In this document: positions 50,551 through 60,436 of the stretch, piece by piece
Numbering within the stretch: position 1 is the stretch's first letter
How the letters are laid out: the number at the start of each line of letters is the position of its first letter
DNA from: Bacillus sp. DNRA2
GTDB taxonomy: Bacteria; Bacillota; Bacilli; Bacillales; Cytobacillaceae
Length of the DNA stretch: 64,000 nucleotides
Assembly (NCBI RefSeq): GCF_012843265.1
Contig: NZ_JABAIT010000006.1
Span: 62,001-126,000, forward strand
Reading direction: 5' to 3'
Notes under the pieces: generated by a model
Told to the model about the DNA's origin: nothing
Seen by the model: only the letters and a program-made list of their open reading frames with translations
Database searches by the model: none
Translations under genes and position numbers: made by a program

Positions 50551-51132
50551 ATGAAACCGAAAAAAATCTGGATGCTGTCCATGCTCATAGCATCCATTTT
50601 CACAATCCTGTTTTACTTTTATATAAACGCAACAACAGCAAACTCAGAGAACACAGCTTCTGCGCAGCAGCAGCAACAACAATCAAACAAATCAACCAAA
50701 ACAAATCAATCAACAAAATCCGAAAAAACAACAACCAAGCCAAAAGAAAAGCTCAAAATCGCAGCAAACAAGCGGGCAATCTCGATTGCCGTCGACCACG
50801 TCAAAGGGGTATCGGGCCTAATCCGCCCTGGCAACTACGTCGACATCATCGCCTTCATTCCGGAAAGTGCGAAAAACCCGGAAACGACAGAAATCCTCCT
50901 CGAGGAAATCAAAGTTCTCGCCGTGGGCAGCCAAACCGACAAAACCATCAAAAACATCGACCCGGCCGTCGAAACGACATTCACGTACCCGACCGTCACC
51001 GTCGAAGTCACGCCAGACGAGGCACTAGCCATCGCCAACGTTTCCGTGAAGGGCTCACTTACAATGATGCTCCGCCAAAACCCGGAAACAACCAAAACAT
51101 CAACAAAAGGAGAGACAACCAATGACAACTAA
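50551..51132 (+). CDS. cpaB: Pilus assembly protein CpaB/RcpC
   Basis: 193 residues: N-terminal membrane anchor, Gln/Thr/Lys-rich linker, then the RcpC domain (VDHVKGVSGLIRPGNYVDII, VEVTPDEALAIANVSVKGSL). In Gram-negatives it helps the secretin; there is no outer membrane here, so it is probably a wall-spanning assembly factor. Overlaps cpaE by 11 nt. Confidence 0.88.
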   Translation: MKPKKIWMLSMLIASIFTILFYFYINATTANSENTASAQQQQQQSNKSTKTNQSTKSEKTTTKPKEKLKIAANKRAISIAVDHVKGVSGLIRPGNYVDIIAFIPESAKNPETTEILLEEIKVLAVGSQTDKTIKNIDPAVETTFTYPTVTVEVTPDEALAIANVSVKGSLTMMLRQNPETTKTSTKGETTNDN

Positions 51133-52378
51133 CTACCTAGTCCTAAGCTCAAAACTCTCCTTCAGCACGGACCTGGCCGAAATGCTCCAACACGTAAAAC
51201 CCGGCTTCGCCAAAACTAAACTCAAATCCGTAACAACCGAACTTGACCTAAAAAAGGAACTCGAAACAACCAGCACGCCGGCCATCATCATCATCGGCCC
51301 GTGTCAAGGGCGGAGCCCATACGAAATCGCACGCGAAATCACACACATGCTCCACAGCCGCACCACCGTCGTCGTGCTGCTCATGCTCCAACCAGAACAA
51401 ATCGACCTGAAACAAGCACTCTACGCCGGAGTCGTCGACATCCTGACCACGACCCCGCCCAAGCATGAATTCCAAAGCGCACTTGAAAAAGCAGAACAGT
51501 CTCTTGCTCTTAAACTAGAAAACAACGCGCAATATCTGGCCCTGGCCGGCCACAATAGCGCCCAAAACACTACACAGCAGAAGGACGGAAAAATCATCGT
51601 TTTTTTGAGCACGAAAGGTGGGGTCGGCAAAACAACACTGTCCGTAAACGCTGCCACCGCCCTCGCTAAGAAGAACCTGGCCGTCGCCGTCATCGACCTC
51701 GATCTCCAGTTCGGCGACGTGCCACTCTTGTTTGACAAGGAACCGAAAGCGACCATCTATGACTGGGTCAAAGAATCGCTCGATGAAAAGGACGGAGAGG
51801 TCGAACCGTACATGGTGAAGCACCAATCCGGCGTCGAATTCATCGCGGCGCCACCCTTGCCGGAATTTGCCGAGCTCATCAGCGGGGATCACGTCGCACG
51901 TCTCATCGAGGAGCTGAAGAAACGCTACGATATCATCATCATCGACACGCCGCCGAGCCTCGTCGAAACGAATCTCGTCGCGCTCGACTATGCCGATGAC
52001 ATCTTGCTGATCACCTCGTTCGACCTGCCGGCACTCAAGAACGGCAAGCTTGCACTCGATACGATGGCGCTGTTAGGTTTTACCGATAAAATCAAAATCG
52101 TCCTAAACCGCGATGCCGAAATGAAGGGCATGAACCTTGGTTCAATCGAAAACGTCCTTGGCAAACAGATATTTGCGCGCATTCCGAGCGACTACATGAC
52201 GGTGATCTCTTCTATTAATAAAGGCGTCCCGTTTGTCATCTCAGCTCCGCGCACCCAAGTCGCCAAGACGACAATGAAATTCGCCGAAAGCTTAGTTTCA
52301 CCAGGGAAAATCAAAACCGAAAAGCCAAAATCAAAACCAAAGCGGCACACCTTCTCTATTTTTAAAAAGAAAGCCTAG
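51122..52378 (+). CDS. cpaE: Pilus assembly ATPase CpaE/TadZ (ParA-like)
   Basis: 418 residues: response-regulator-like N-terminal domain (about 1-125) without clear phosphorylation site, then a ParA/MinD ATPase (STKGGVGKTTLSVNAATAL, IDLDLQFGDVPLLF, IIIDTPPSL). It is thought to position the Tad machine at the pole. Ends in a basic tail. Confidence 0.92.
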   Translation: MTTNYLVLSSKLSFSTDLAEMLQHVKPGFAKTKLKSVTTELDLKKELETTSTPAIIIIGPCQGRSPYEIAREITHMLHSRTTVVVLLMLQPEQIDLKQALYAGVVDILTTTPPKHEFQSALEKAEQSLALKLENNAQYLALAGHNSAQNTTQQKDGKIIVFLSTKGGVGKTTLSVNAATALAKKNLAVAVIDLDLQFGDVPLLFDKEPKATIYDWVKESLDEKDGEVEPYMVKHQSGVEFIAAPPLPEFAELISGDHVARLIEELKKRYDIIIIDTPPSLVETNLVALDYADDILLITSFDLPALKNGKLALDTMALLGFTDKIKIVLNRDAEMKGMNLGSIENVLGKQIFARIPSDYMTVISSINKGVPFVISAPRTQVAKTTMKFAESLVSPGKIKTEKPKSKPKRHTFSIFKKKA

Positions 52379-52509
52379 ATTTGCTGCTCCACCGCAATAA
52401 TCACGAACAAGACAAATTCTTATTTTATATATAGAAACAAAGTTACCTATTTTCGGAGTGCCATTACATCGAGCCAAACTAAACTCACACACCAGGAGGT
52501 CGCATAACG

Positions 52510-53865
52510 ATGTCTTTACTCAAACGCTTAAGTGAAAAAAACGCCGTTGCGCCTTCCGTCAAAACGGACGTCGAGCAAATCATCGAAAAAAAGGAAACCA
52601 AAAAAACGAAGGACTACGGCCTCAGAAACCTGCTGCACAAGCACCTAATCACCGAAATCAAAAAGCAGCTCATCGAGGCCAACGACGAGGAAATGGAAAA
52701 ATTCATCGAGCAAGAGGCGATGAAATTCCTTAGTGAAGAAGGCGAGCGCCTCACCTTTGAAGCAAAGAAAGAACTCGTCACTTCAGTCATGAACGAGCTC
52801 ATCGGCTTCGGCCCGATCACGCCGCTCTTAAACGACACATCTGTCTCGGAAATCATGGTCAACGGCCCGAACCAAATCTATGTCGAGCAGCGCGGCAAGC
52901 TCCAGCTCTCAGACTATACCTTTCGGGACGATGAGCATGTCCTGCAGGTGATTGAAAAAATCGTCGCACCGCTCGGCCGCAGAATCGACGAAAGCAGCCC
53001 GATGGTCGACGCCCGCCTGCCCGACGGCTCGCGCGTCAACGCCATCATCGCGCCGCTCTCACTTGACGGGCCAACGATTACGATAAGGAAATTTCCAAAC
53101 AAGCGACTCCAAATTGAGGATCTCATCGGCTTTGGCACGCTCACAACGGAAATGGCGCAATTCCTTGACGCTTGCGTAAAAGCAAGACTCAACATTTTCA
53201 TCAGCGGCGGAACCGGTTCTGGAAAAACAACGCTGCTCAACGTCCTCTCGGGGTTCATCCCTCAGGACGAACGAATCGTCACCATCGAAGACGCGGCCGA
53301 GCTCCAGCTCTCACAGGAGCACGTCATCAGACTCGAAACAAAACCGCCCAACATCGAGGGTAAAGGTGCGATTTCAATCCGTGAACTCGTTAAGAACTCA
53401 CTACGGATGCGCCCCGACCGTATTGTAATCGGCGAAATCCGAAGCGGCGAAGCCTTGGACATGCTCCAAGCGATGAACACCGGCCACGACGGCTCGCTTG
53501 CAACCGGGCACTCGAACTCGCCGCGCGACATGCTCGCCAGGCTCGAAACGATGGTGCTTATGGCCGGACTCGAATTCCCGATCAGAGCGATCCGCTCCCA
53601 AGTCGCCAGCGCCATCGATCTCATCGTCCAGCAATCGCGGCTCAAGGACGGCTCGCGCAAAATCACGCACATCACCGAGGTCGTCGGCATGGAGGGCGAA
53701 ACAATCACCCTGCAAGACATCTTCGTCTACCAGCAGGACAGCATCACCAAGGACGGCAAAGTCGTCGGCCGCTTCACTCCGACCGGTATCCGCCCAATGT
53801 GCGCAAGCAAACTCGAAAACCACGGCATCGAACTGCCAAGCGAATGGTTCGGGGAACGGTGGTAA
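52510..53865 (+). CDS. cpaF: Secretion ATPase CpaF/TadA
   Basis: 451 residues, the motor for pilus extension and probably retraction. Walker [19 protein letters not shown] near 240, Asp box [10 protein letters not shown], Walker [21 protein letters not shown], His box [26 protein letters not shown] upstream of ATG 52510. A 52-bp repeat array separates it from tadB. Confidence 0.95.
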   Translation: MSLLKRLSEKNAVAPSVKTDVEQIIEKKETKKTKDYGLRNLLHKHLITEIKKQLIEANDEEMEKFIEQEAMKFLSEEGERLTFEAKKELVTSVMNELIGFGPITPLLNDTSVSEIMVNGPNQIYVEQRGKLQLSDYTFRDDEHVLQVIEKIVAPLGRRIDESSPMVDARLPDGSRVNAIIAPLSLDGPTITIRKFPNKRLQIEDLIGFGTLTTEMAQFLDACVKARLNIFISGGTGSGKTTLLNVLSGFIPQDERIVTIEDAAELQLSQEHVIRLETKPPNIEGKGAISIRELVKNSLRMRPDRIVIGEIRSGEALDMLQAMNTGHDGSLATGHSNSPRDMLARLETMVLMAGLEFPIRAIRSQVASAIDLIVQQSRLKDGSRKITHITEVVGMEGETITLQDIFVYQQDSITKDGKVVGRFTPTGIRPMCASKLENHGIELPSEWFGERW

Positions 53866-53869
53866 CGAA

Positions 53870-54600
53870 AGAGTGCGATTAGTGCCCGAGGAGCCCCAAA
53901 AAACGAATCAACGGTAACGATATAAGAGCTATCGTGCCCGAGCGGTCCAAAAAATAGAGTCAACGGTAACGATAAAAGAGCTATCGTGCCCGAGCAGCCC
54001 AAAAAATAGAGTAAACGGTAACGATAAAAGAGTTATCATGCCCGAGGAGCCCCAAAAAACGAGTCAACGGTAACGATAAAAGAGTTATCATGCCCGAGGA
54101 GCCCCAAAAAACGAGTCAACGGTAACGATAAAAGAGCTATCGTGCCCGAGCGGCCCAAAAATTTGAGTCAACGGTAACGATAAAAGAGCTATCGTGCCCG
54201 AGCGGCCCAAAAATTTGAGTCAACGGTAACGATAAAAGAGTTATCGTGCCCGAGCGGCCCCAAAAAACGAGTCAACGGTAACGATAAAAGAGTTATCATG
54301 CCCGAGCGGCCCAAAAATTTGAGTCAACGGTAACGATAAAAGAGTTATCGTGCCCGAGCGGCCCAAAAATTTGAGTCAACAGTAACGATAAAAGAGTTAT
54401 CGTGCCCGAGCGGCCCAAAAATTTGAGTCAACGGTAACGATAAAAGAGTTATCGTGCCCGAGCGGCCCCAAAAAACGAGTCAACAATAACATAGACGGTA
54501 ACCAAAGCAAGCCATTGTAGCCCGCGAGCTATAAAAAAATACAATAGTGGTAACTAAAGGAAAGATAGAAGCACGCAAGCACCAAATAATCGAAAAAAAG
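53870..54600. repeat. Array of 11 full plus about 3 decayed 52-bp units, keyword GGTAACGATAA/TTATCGTGCCC
   Basis: GGTAAC begins at 53913 and every 52 bp to 54433; decayed copies at 54485, 54497 and 54549. Each unit pairs CGATAA with TTATCG over a 5-nt loop, then GTGCCCGAG and a variable C/A-rich linker ending GAGTCAAC. It lies inside the Tad operon, between cpaF and tadB. The rest to 54717 shows only the tadB ribosome binding site GAAAGGTGG. Confidence 0.97.
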
Positions 54601-54717
54601 CGCAGTTCAACCTGCAGCCAAGCGAAACGCGGAAAATCCCATATCCGACCGTCTACCTTTGTAAAATACGAAAATGACCCAGTCCAAATGCTCCTAAGAG
54701 AAAGGTGGTAAACAATC

Positions 54718-55695
54718 ATGCTCTGGCTTCTTTTCATAGCACTATCAGTTCTGTTCGGCTCACTCGGCATGCTGCTTTTGCAACCAAAGCGGAGCCTCGT
54801 CGACCGACTCGAAAAATTTTTCCCAAAAGATGCACCGCCTGAGTCGCGTGACCAGCAACAGGAGCAGCACCAACAACGCCGACGCATCCTAAACGTAACC
54901 GAACTAAAATCAATCCTAACGAAACTCTCGAAAAATTTTACCACCAAGAAAAACACAACCAAGTGGGAAACGAAACTCGAAGCCGCCAACCTCCCGCTCA
55001 AAACCGAAGAATTTCAGGCGCTCCGAATCGTGACCGGCCTAGCTGCAGTGGGCATCACCGCGCTCCTCAAGCTACCGATTCCGGTCATCATCGTCGCCGC
55101 CATCATCGGCCCAACCTTGCCGACCATCTACCTGAAACGAAAAATCAAAACGCGCCTGGCCCGCTGCACAACCCAGCTCCCCCAAGCGCTTGGCACCATG
55201 GCAACATCGATGAAATCCGGCTACAGCTTCCTTCAGGCCATGCAAGTCATCGCCCAGGAAGTGCCCGACCCGATCGGCACCGAATTCAAAAAAACACTGC
55301 GCGAAATCAACCTCGGCGTCCCGCTCGAGGAAGCCTTCGCCAACCTAATCAACCGCCTGCCGACCGACGACATCAAAATCGTCGCCAACGCCATCATCAT
55401 CCAGCGCTCAACCGGCGGCAACCTAACGCAAATCCTGGACACCATTCAAGAAACCATCACCGACCGTGTCCGCATCAAGGAAGAACTCCGAGCCCTGACC
55501 GCCCAAGGCAAAATGTCCGCCTGGATCATCTCGCTCTTGCCCGTCATCATCGGCGTCGTCCTGAACCTGATGAACCCAGAATACTTCAACCCGATGATAT
55601 CCCACCCACTCGGCTGGACCCTTCTCGGCGCTGGACTAATTAGCGGCATCATCGGCTGGTTCGTCATCCAGAAAATCGTCAACATCGAGGTGTAA
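54718..55695 (+). CDS. tadB: Pilus assembly platform protein TadB
   Basis: 325 residues, T2SF family inner-membrane protein with hydrophobic helices at the start, near 105-140 and at the end. T2SF domain with LPQALGTMATSMKSGYSFLQ and GGNLTQILDTIQETI. It is higher in GC than the energy operons. Followed after 4 nt by tadC. Confidence 0.92.
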   Translation: MLWLLFIALSVLFGSLGMLLLQPKRSLVDRLEKFFPKDAPPESRDQQQEQHQQRRRILNVTELKSILTKLSKNFTTKKNTTKWETKLEAANLPLKTEEFQALRIVTGLAAVGITALLKLPIPVIIVAAIIGPTLPTIYLKRKIKTRLARCTTQLPQALGTMATSMKSGYSFLQAMQVIAQEVPDPIGTEFKKTLREINLGVPLEEAFANLINRLPTDDIKIVANAIIIQRSTGGNLTQILDTIQETITDRVRIKEELRALTAQGKMSAWIISLLPVIIGVVLNLMNPEYFNPMISHPLGWTLLGAGLISGIIGWFVIQKIVNIEV

Positions 55696-55699
55696 AAAC

Positions 55700-56659
55700 A
55701 TGTCCATGCCCGTACTATTAAGCCTATTACTATTCATCCTGTGCACACTCGTATTCTCGCAAATCTTTGGAAAAATAGGGCAGGATAAGCGCACCATCCA
55801 AAAACGCCTCCAACTCATCGGCCGCGACCGCAACCACCTCGCGACCCTCGACGCGGATGCACCATCCGAGGATGGCGAAGGAGACGGAAAACCCGCCATG
55901 CCGTTACGAGAGCGGTTGTTGGTACCAATGGTCGCAAAACTGCGGCATTTGGTGGACAAAAACCTTGGTAGACAAAAGCAAGAGCAGATGGAACGAAAAC
56001 TCCACGATGCTGGGTCGCCCTTTGGGCTCAAAGCCGCTGACTTCCTGCTCGTGCAGCTCGCCCTTGCTGCGATCACCTTTACCGTGTTTCTGCTCGCCTT
56101 CGCGATTGGTAGTGAGGAGCATCTCAAGGGCACGATGTTCGCCATCGTTGCCGGAATGTTTGCCCTCGTGTATCCGAACATGTACTTAAACGGTAAAAAG
56201 AAAAAGCGGATTAAGATGATTGAAAAAGAAATGCCTGACTTCTTTGATATGGTCAATGTTTCCATCGAAGCAGGTATGGGCTTAGATGGCGCCTTGAAGC
56301 GAGTCTGCACGCAAATGCACGGTCCGCTTTCGTCCGAATTCAAGACAGCCATCGAAGATATGAAACTGGGGAAATCACGAAAAAACGCCTTCGAAGAACT
56401 CCGTGATCGCATTCCCTCCGAGTTCTTCAAAAGCGTCATCAATTCCATTATTCAAGCTGACCAAATGGGAATCGGCATGACAAAAGTGTTGCGCGCCCAA
56501 ACCGAACGGATGCGTGAACAAAAAAAACAAGCCGTCAAAGAACAAGCCATGAAAGCACCAGTCAAAATGCTCATCCCAATGGTCCTATTCATCTTCCCAA
56601 CCCTCTTCATCATCCTACTGGGCCCCGTCATCATAAACCTAGTAACCAAATGGCTTTAG
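55700..56659 (+). CDS. tadC: Pilus assembly platform protein TadC
   Basis: 319 residues, second T2SF protein: PDFFDMVNVSIEAGMGLDGA and QADQMGIGMTKVLRAQ motifs, helices near the start, at about 110-155 and the end. Last gene of the pilus operon. Confidence 0.92.
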   Translation: MSMPVLLSLLLFILCTLVFSQIFGKIGQDKRTIQKRLQLIGRDRNHLATLDADAPSEDGEGDGKPAMPLRERLLVPMVAKLRHLVDKNLGRQKQEQMERKLHDAGSPFGLKAADFLLVQLALAAITFTVFLLAFAIGSEEHLKGTMFAIVAGMFALVYPNMYLNGKKKKRIKMIEKEMPDFFDMVNVSIEAGMGLDGALKRVCTQMHGPLSSEFKTAIEDMKLGKSRKNAFEELRDRIPSEFFKSVINSIIQADQMGIGMTKVLRAQTERMREQKKQAVKEQAMKAPVKMLIPMVLFIFPTLFIILLGPVIINLVTKWL

Positions 56660-56665
56660 TGCAGT

Positions 56666-56711
56666 GGGGGACAGTCCCCCGCCGCTTTAAAGCACCGGGG
56701 GACTGTCCCCC
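56666..56711. repeat. Two GGGGGAC(A/T)GTCCCCC palindromes
   Basis: 56666-56680 and 56697-56711, 31 bp apart, after tadC and facing the convergent DUF3231 gene. Confidence 0.9.
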
Positions 56712-56753
56712 ATCACATCAACGCATTAAAGCAATGAGAGACTGCCCACTCGC

Positions 56754-57761
56754 CTATGGCTTGATAAGCGAATCCCGGTCACTCGCTGAGGGAGGCTGCT
56801 CTAGCCAGCCATTTTTGATCATCAGGTTTGCTCCGTCCTCAGCAAATTTCATAAGTTCTAAATTTAATCGAAGGTAATGAGCACCTAGATCTCTCCTTGC
56901 ATTTACACTCAATGCATAACCATAGTAGCCTATGGATAATTGTGTAGATAATTGAATTTGGTACAGCAAATATTTATCTGAAAAAGGCGGAGTTGTGGAG
57001 TTCGTAATCATTGATTGCCAAGAAACTGGTGTATTTAAGTTCTCTTCATTAAAAACCGCTTCAAATATTCTTATATGTTTATTAGAAATGTCTAAGCCCC
57101 TCTTAATATGTTGACGAACCTCTTCTGATTGAGCCACTTGGGAAAATCCCACCTTTAAAGCAGCATGTAAATGCATTTTAACCATGTTAAAATAAATATC
57201 TCCTATTTCCATGACATTCATCGGGCGCCGTTTTCCAAACCATCCAGTTAAAAAACTTTGGTGTGTAACAAAATCGATAGAATCAGGTGGTGTAATAATT
57301 GGAGGTCGTGTGAAAAGGCCTTTTTTAAGCATAAGATCAATGACTTGATCGTACAGCAGCATCGTTTCGGTCATGCAAGTTATGTAAAACTTCCGCAAGT
57401 CAGATCGAATGGACGTACTAACTGACATAGAGTATCCAGTCAACCCTTGTACAGTCATGACATACAGATAAAATAGGTAGAATGGGTCTTGAAAAAGTCG
57501 AGGTGCCATAGCTTGCAAGTCTTCTTTTTCAGTAAACCCATGTGGAATAGGGTATTTTTCTTTTACAAAGAATTCTTTAATTTCTTGAACATGCTTTGTT
57601 GATAAGTCTAAGGCAGTTTGGTACAACGACTTGATATCAGTATCTTCGATATGCTCAAGTACATAACGAAAAAAACAAATGGACATTGTATCAAATAGGT
57701 ATTGAGTCCAAATGCTGGTTATTTCTGGAGCAGTTAATCGAATTGAATTTTTCGTCTCCAA
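56754..57761 (-). CDS. DUF3231 protein, two tandem domains
   Basis: 335 residues of mostly helical sequence in two related halves (about 10-165 and 180-325; compare LYVMTVQGLTGYSMSVSTS with LSTQLSIGYYGYALSVNAR). DUF3231 is common in spore formers and resembles ferritin-like or coat (CotF-like) helical bundles. Function unknown. Divergent from the GMC operon. Confidence 0.8.
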   Translation of the reverse strand: METKNSIRLTAPEITSIWTQYLFDTMSICFFRYVLEHIEDTDIKSLYQTALDLSTKHVQEIKEFFVKEKYPIPHGFTEKEDLQAMAPRLFQDPFYLFYLYVMTVQGLTGYSMSVSTSIRSDLRKFYITCMTETMLLYDQVIDLMLKKGLFTRPPIITPPDSIDFVTHQSFLTGWFGKRRPMNVMEIGDIYFNMVKMHLHAALKVGFSQVAQSEEVRQHIKRGLDISNKHIRIFEAVFNEENLNTPVSWQSMITNSTTPPFSDKYLLYQIQLSTQLSIGYYGYALSVNARRDLGAHYLRLNLELMKFAEDGANLMIKNGWLEQPPSASDRDSLIKP

Positions 57762-57955
57762 GGTTCATCCTCCAATTTATAAGGATTTAATTAGTGTCCT
57801 TATTCTTTTCTTTGAGAATAAATAATATGTAAAATACTTCAAAATCCCACAGGTTTATGACGTCTAAAAAGATCATTAAAAAGAAATAATATGTAGAAAT
57901 TAATATATTGATCATTAGTTAAATTACATTCCGTAGTTAGGAGGACAATGTCAGT

Positions 57956-58705
57956 ATGGATCAATTTGAAGGGAAATCAGATTCGAAACAACCATATTGG
58001 GAAGATTTTTTCGATCAAATCAAAAATATCACGATGATCGACCATGTTCCTCCAGAAAAATATCCCATGGCTGCATCGACCTCGGTCCACTTACCTTTTC
58101 AAATGATGAACACTGCAAGTATTCCACATACGAAAGCCACATTTATGGCTTTTGTAGATGTCATGATTCCCTCAACATTAGGGGCATTAGATTTACGAAT
58201 AGACGATTATATTATTTGGGCATTAGATCATTACGTATCGATCCAAGGAGAATGGGCGGTGAAAACGGCCCACATATCTTCTCAAACTGCGAGAGTCCTT
58301 GATATATCTGCTTATCATCTGATCGTTTCTGGAAAAATGAAAGGACCTCTTGATTTTTCAACTTATCCGGATGGGGGACCATTTGCAGCTCTTTTCCCTG
58401 ACGACCGGCTAGAGGCGATCCGATTATTAGAAAATCTTCAAGTTGACTTAGAAGTCCTTCCCGGCCCGTATCGTAACAATGCAGGATTAATACAGAATGT
58501 TGTTACTGCCCTTCATCAAATGGTTATGTTTGGTTATTATTCTGAATGGTTTTCGCTTGGATCAACTCGATTAGCTTACCCGGAGGATCATCGTTATGAA
58601 AGACAACCATTAGTATGGAAGAGCCTAGATTATCCAGGTCCATCATTAGGTTATAAGGCCCTTCGAGGATTTTTATTTGAAAAATTTTCAGAAGAGGAGA
58701 AATAA
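57956..58705 (+). CDS. Small partner of the GMC oxidoreductase (gluconate 2-dehydrogenase subunit 3-like)
   Basis: 249 residues, soluble. I place it near the gluconate 2-dehydrogenase subunit 3 family because of its position 4 nt before a GMC flavoprotein and its pattern (FMAFVDVMIPSTLGALDLRI, TALHQMVMFGYYSEW, YPGPSLGYKALRGF). AGGAGG lies upstream of ATG 57956. It lacks an obvious Tat signal, unlike the secreted three-subunit enzymes. Confidence 0.65.
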   Translation: MDQFEGKSDSKQPYWEDFFDQIKNITMIDHVPPEKYPMAASTSVHLPFQMMNTASIPHTKATFMAFVDVMIPSTLGALDLRIDDYIIWALDHYVSIQGEWAVKTAHISSQTARVLDISAYHLIVSGKMKGPLDFSTYPDGGPFAALFPDDRLEAIRLLENLQVDLEVLPGPYRNNAGLIQNVVTALHQMVMFGYYSEWFSLGSTRLAYPEDHRYERQPLVWKSLDYPGPSLGYKALRGFLFEKFSEEEK

Positions 58706-58708
58706 GAA

Positions 58709-60418
58709 ATGGATACAGATGCAGACGTAATCATAATTGGTTCCGGTGGAGGTGGGGCGGTTATGGCGAAAGAGTTAGGAGAATTAGGAGTCAAAGTGAT
58801 TCTCCTTGAAGCCGGTCCTTGGTATGGAAATAAAAAATGGGACAAGCCTAATCAAGACCGTGGATCTGTCAGTAGTTCCAGTGAGGGAGATTTGGATATT
58901 AATCTATTACGGCAACAATATACCAAACATGAACATACGATGAACTCCCCTGAATTTGGTCGTTTCAGGTGGGGACCTGCCGATCGAAGACGTCCAGCCT
59001 GGTACCGGAATGTCCCTAAGAACGGACTTATTTGGCAGACAACTGGCGTTGGCGGGACAACACAGGTTTACTGGGGAAATTCACCGAGAGCTTTTTCAAC
59101 GGCAATAAACGAGGTCTGGCCCATCTCTTACCGGGAGTTGATTCCCTATTACGAGAAGGTGGAAGCTACATTACCCGTTCATCCTGCCCCGACCACTGCA
59201 AAAGAGGAATTGTTTTATTTCGGTGCAAACAAAGCCGGTTGGTCTATGCTGAATACGTTAAACCCAACTTCTCCCGGATACCGTCCTCAGCCCAATGCAA
59301 TTCTAGCCCCAAATGACCGGTTAATGGATGTAGAGACTAATTTAGAAGAAGTATCAAAAATGGAGGGGTGTACGCTATGTGGACATTGTGTTAATGGTTG
59401 CCCACATGGCCCATCGGTTGATAAAGTGGCTAAACGCTCGACCAACATAAGCTATATTCCGCTTGCTTTAAAAACCAAAAATGTAGAAGTTCGACCTAAT
59501 ACATATACAACTAGGATATTGACGGAAGATCATGCCAAGGAAGGGCTCCGAGCAACTGGAGTTCAGTATAGAAATACATGGACAGGAGAGTCCGGCGAAC
59601 TGTACGCAAAAGTGGTTGTAATGGCAGCAGGTTGTATCGAAAGCCCAAGACTTTGGCTGAATTCAGGGCTGCCACAAAATTCGTGGATTGGCCGGGGATT
59701 AACGAACCATTATTGGGATTGGATAACAGGTGTATTTGATGAAAAGGATTTAATGGCCATATTGGGACAATCCAATGTGAACCCCTTTGTTGGTCCTACA
59801 TCAGGTGGACGATTTGATTATCCAGGATTAGGATGTATCCAACCAGCTGGAGTCAGCCCAGGATTATTTTCTGCTTTAACGTTTGGGTTCAGCGAAAATG
59901 GATATCATTATGGCCAGAATCCATTACCGAGCGACCCTTGGGATTTGCAAGGTCGAGTGGTCGGAAATGGATTAAAAGAATGGATGTACAATTACAAAAA
60001 TACGTTAACCTTAATGATCTTCACTGACGATCAGCCCAATAAAAAGAACGGAGTAACCATTGATCCTTTAGTAAAAGATGAACACGGACCTATTCCGGTC
60101 GTACGTTATACACCTAGTAATAAAGATAAACAAAAGCGAAACGAGTTAGTTAAAATTGCTGCCGATATTTTGCACAAGGCTGGCGCAAAGAAGATTATTC
60201 GCACAGATTGGCCATCTCACTTATTTGGTCATATTGAATCTACGATGCGAATGGGTTTTGTTGTGGATCATAATTGTGAAGCGTATCAAGTTAAACGACT
60301 TTTTATTGCTGATAATAGCGTTCATTTTAATGGAATTGGAGGCCCCAATCCTACGTTGACCACGCAGGCGTTAGCGACACGAACAGCCGAGAAATTAGCA
60401 AATAAATATTTTAGTTGA
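58709..60418 (+). CDS. GMC-family FAD oxidoreductase with a four-Cys motif
   Basis: 569 residues. FAD-binding GSGGGGAVMAKELGE near residue 12. A motif CTLCGHCVNGCP lies around 224-235. The C-terminal GMC signature contains HFNGIGGPNPTLTTQALA. Likely oxidises an alcohol or sugar and passes electrons to its small partner or a quinone. Substrate unknown. The Cys cluster could hold an Fe-S centre. Confidence 0.85.
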   Translation: MDTDADVIIIGSGGGGAVMAKELGELGVKVILLEAGPWYGNKKWDKPNQDRGSVSSSSEGDLDINLLRQQYTKHEHTMNSPEFGRFRWGPADRRRPAWYRNVPKNGLIWQTTGVGGTTQVYWGNSPRAFSTAINEVWPISYRELIPYYEKVEATLPVHPAPTTAKEELFYFGANKAGWSMLNTLNPTSPGYRPQPNAILAPNDRLMDVETNLEEVSKMEGCTLCGHCVNGCPHGPSVDKVAKRSTNISYIPLALKTKNVEVRPNTYTTRILTEDHAKEGLRATGVQYRNTWTGESGELYAKVVVMAAGCIESPRLWLNSGLPQNSWIGRGLTNHYWDWITGVFDEKDLMAILGQSNVNPFVGPTSGGRFDYPGLGCIQPAGVSPGLFSALTFGFSENGYHYGQNPLPSDPWDLQGRVVGNGLKEWMYNYKNTLTLMIFTDDQPNKKNGVTIDPLVKDEHGPIPVVRYTPSNKDKQKRNELVKIAADILHKAGAKKIIRTDWPSHLFGHIESTMRMGFVVDHNCEAYQVKRLFIADNSVHFNGIGGPNPTLTTQALATRTAEKLANKYFS

Positions 60419-60436
60419 AGCATTTCAAGTTCCATC

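Noticed and set aside
53870-54600. CRISPR array
   Set aside because: The whole 52-bp unit repeats, including the part that would be spacer, and there are no cas genes in the window.
55636-56448. 270-aa minus-strand frame
   Set aside because: Antisense to tadB/tadC; no family features and no ribosome binding site.
56650-56877. 75-aa frame
   Set aside because: Spans the paired palindromes and the end of the convergent DUF3231 gene.
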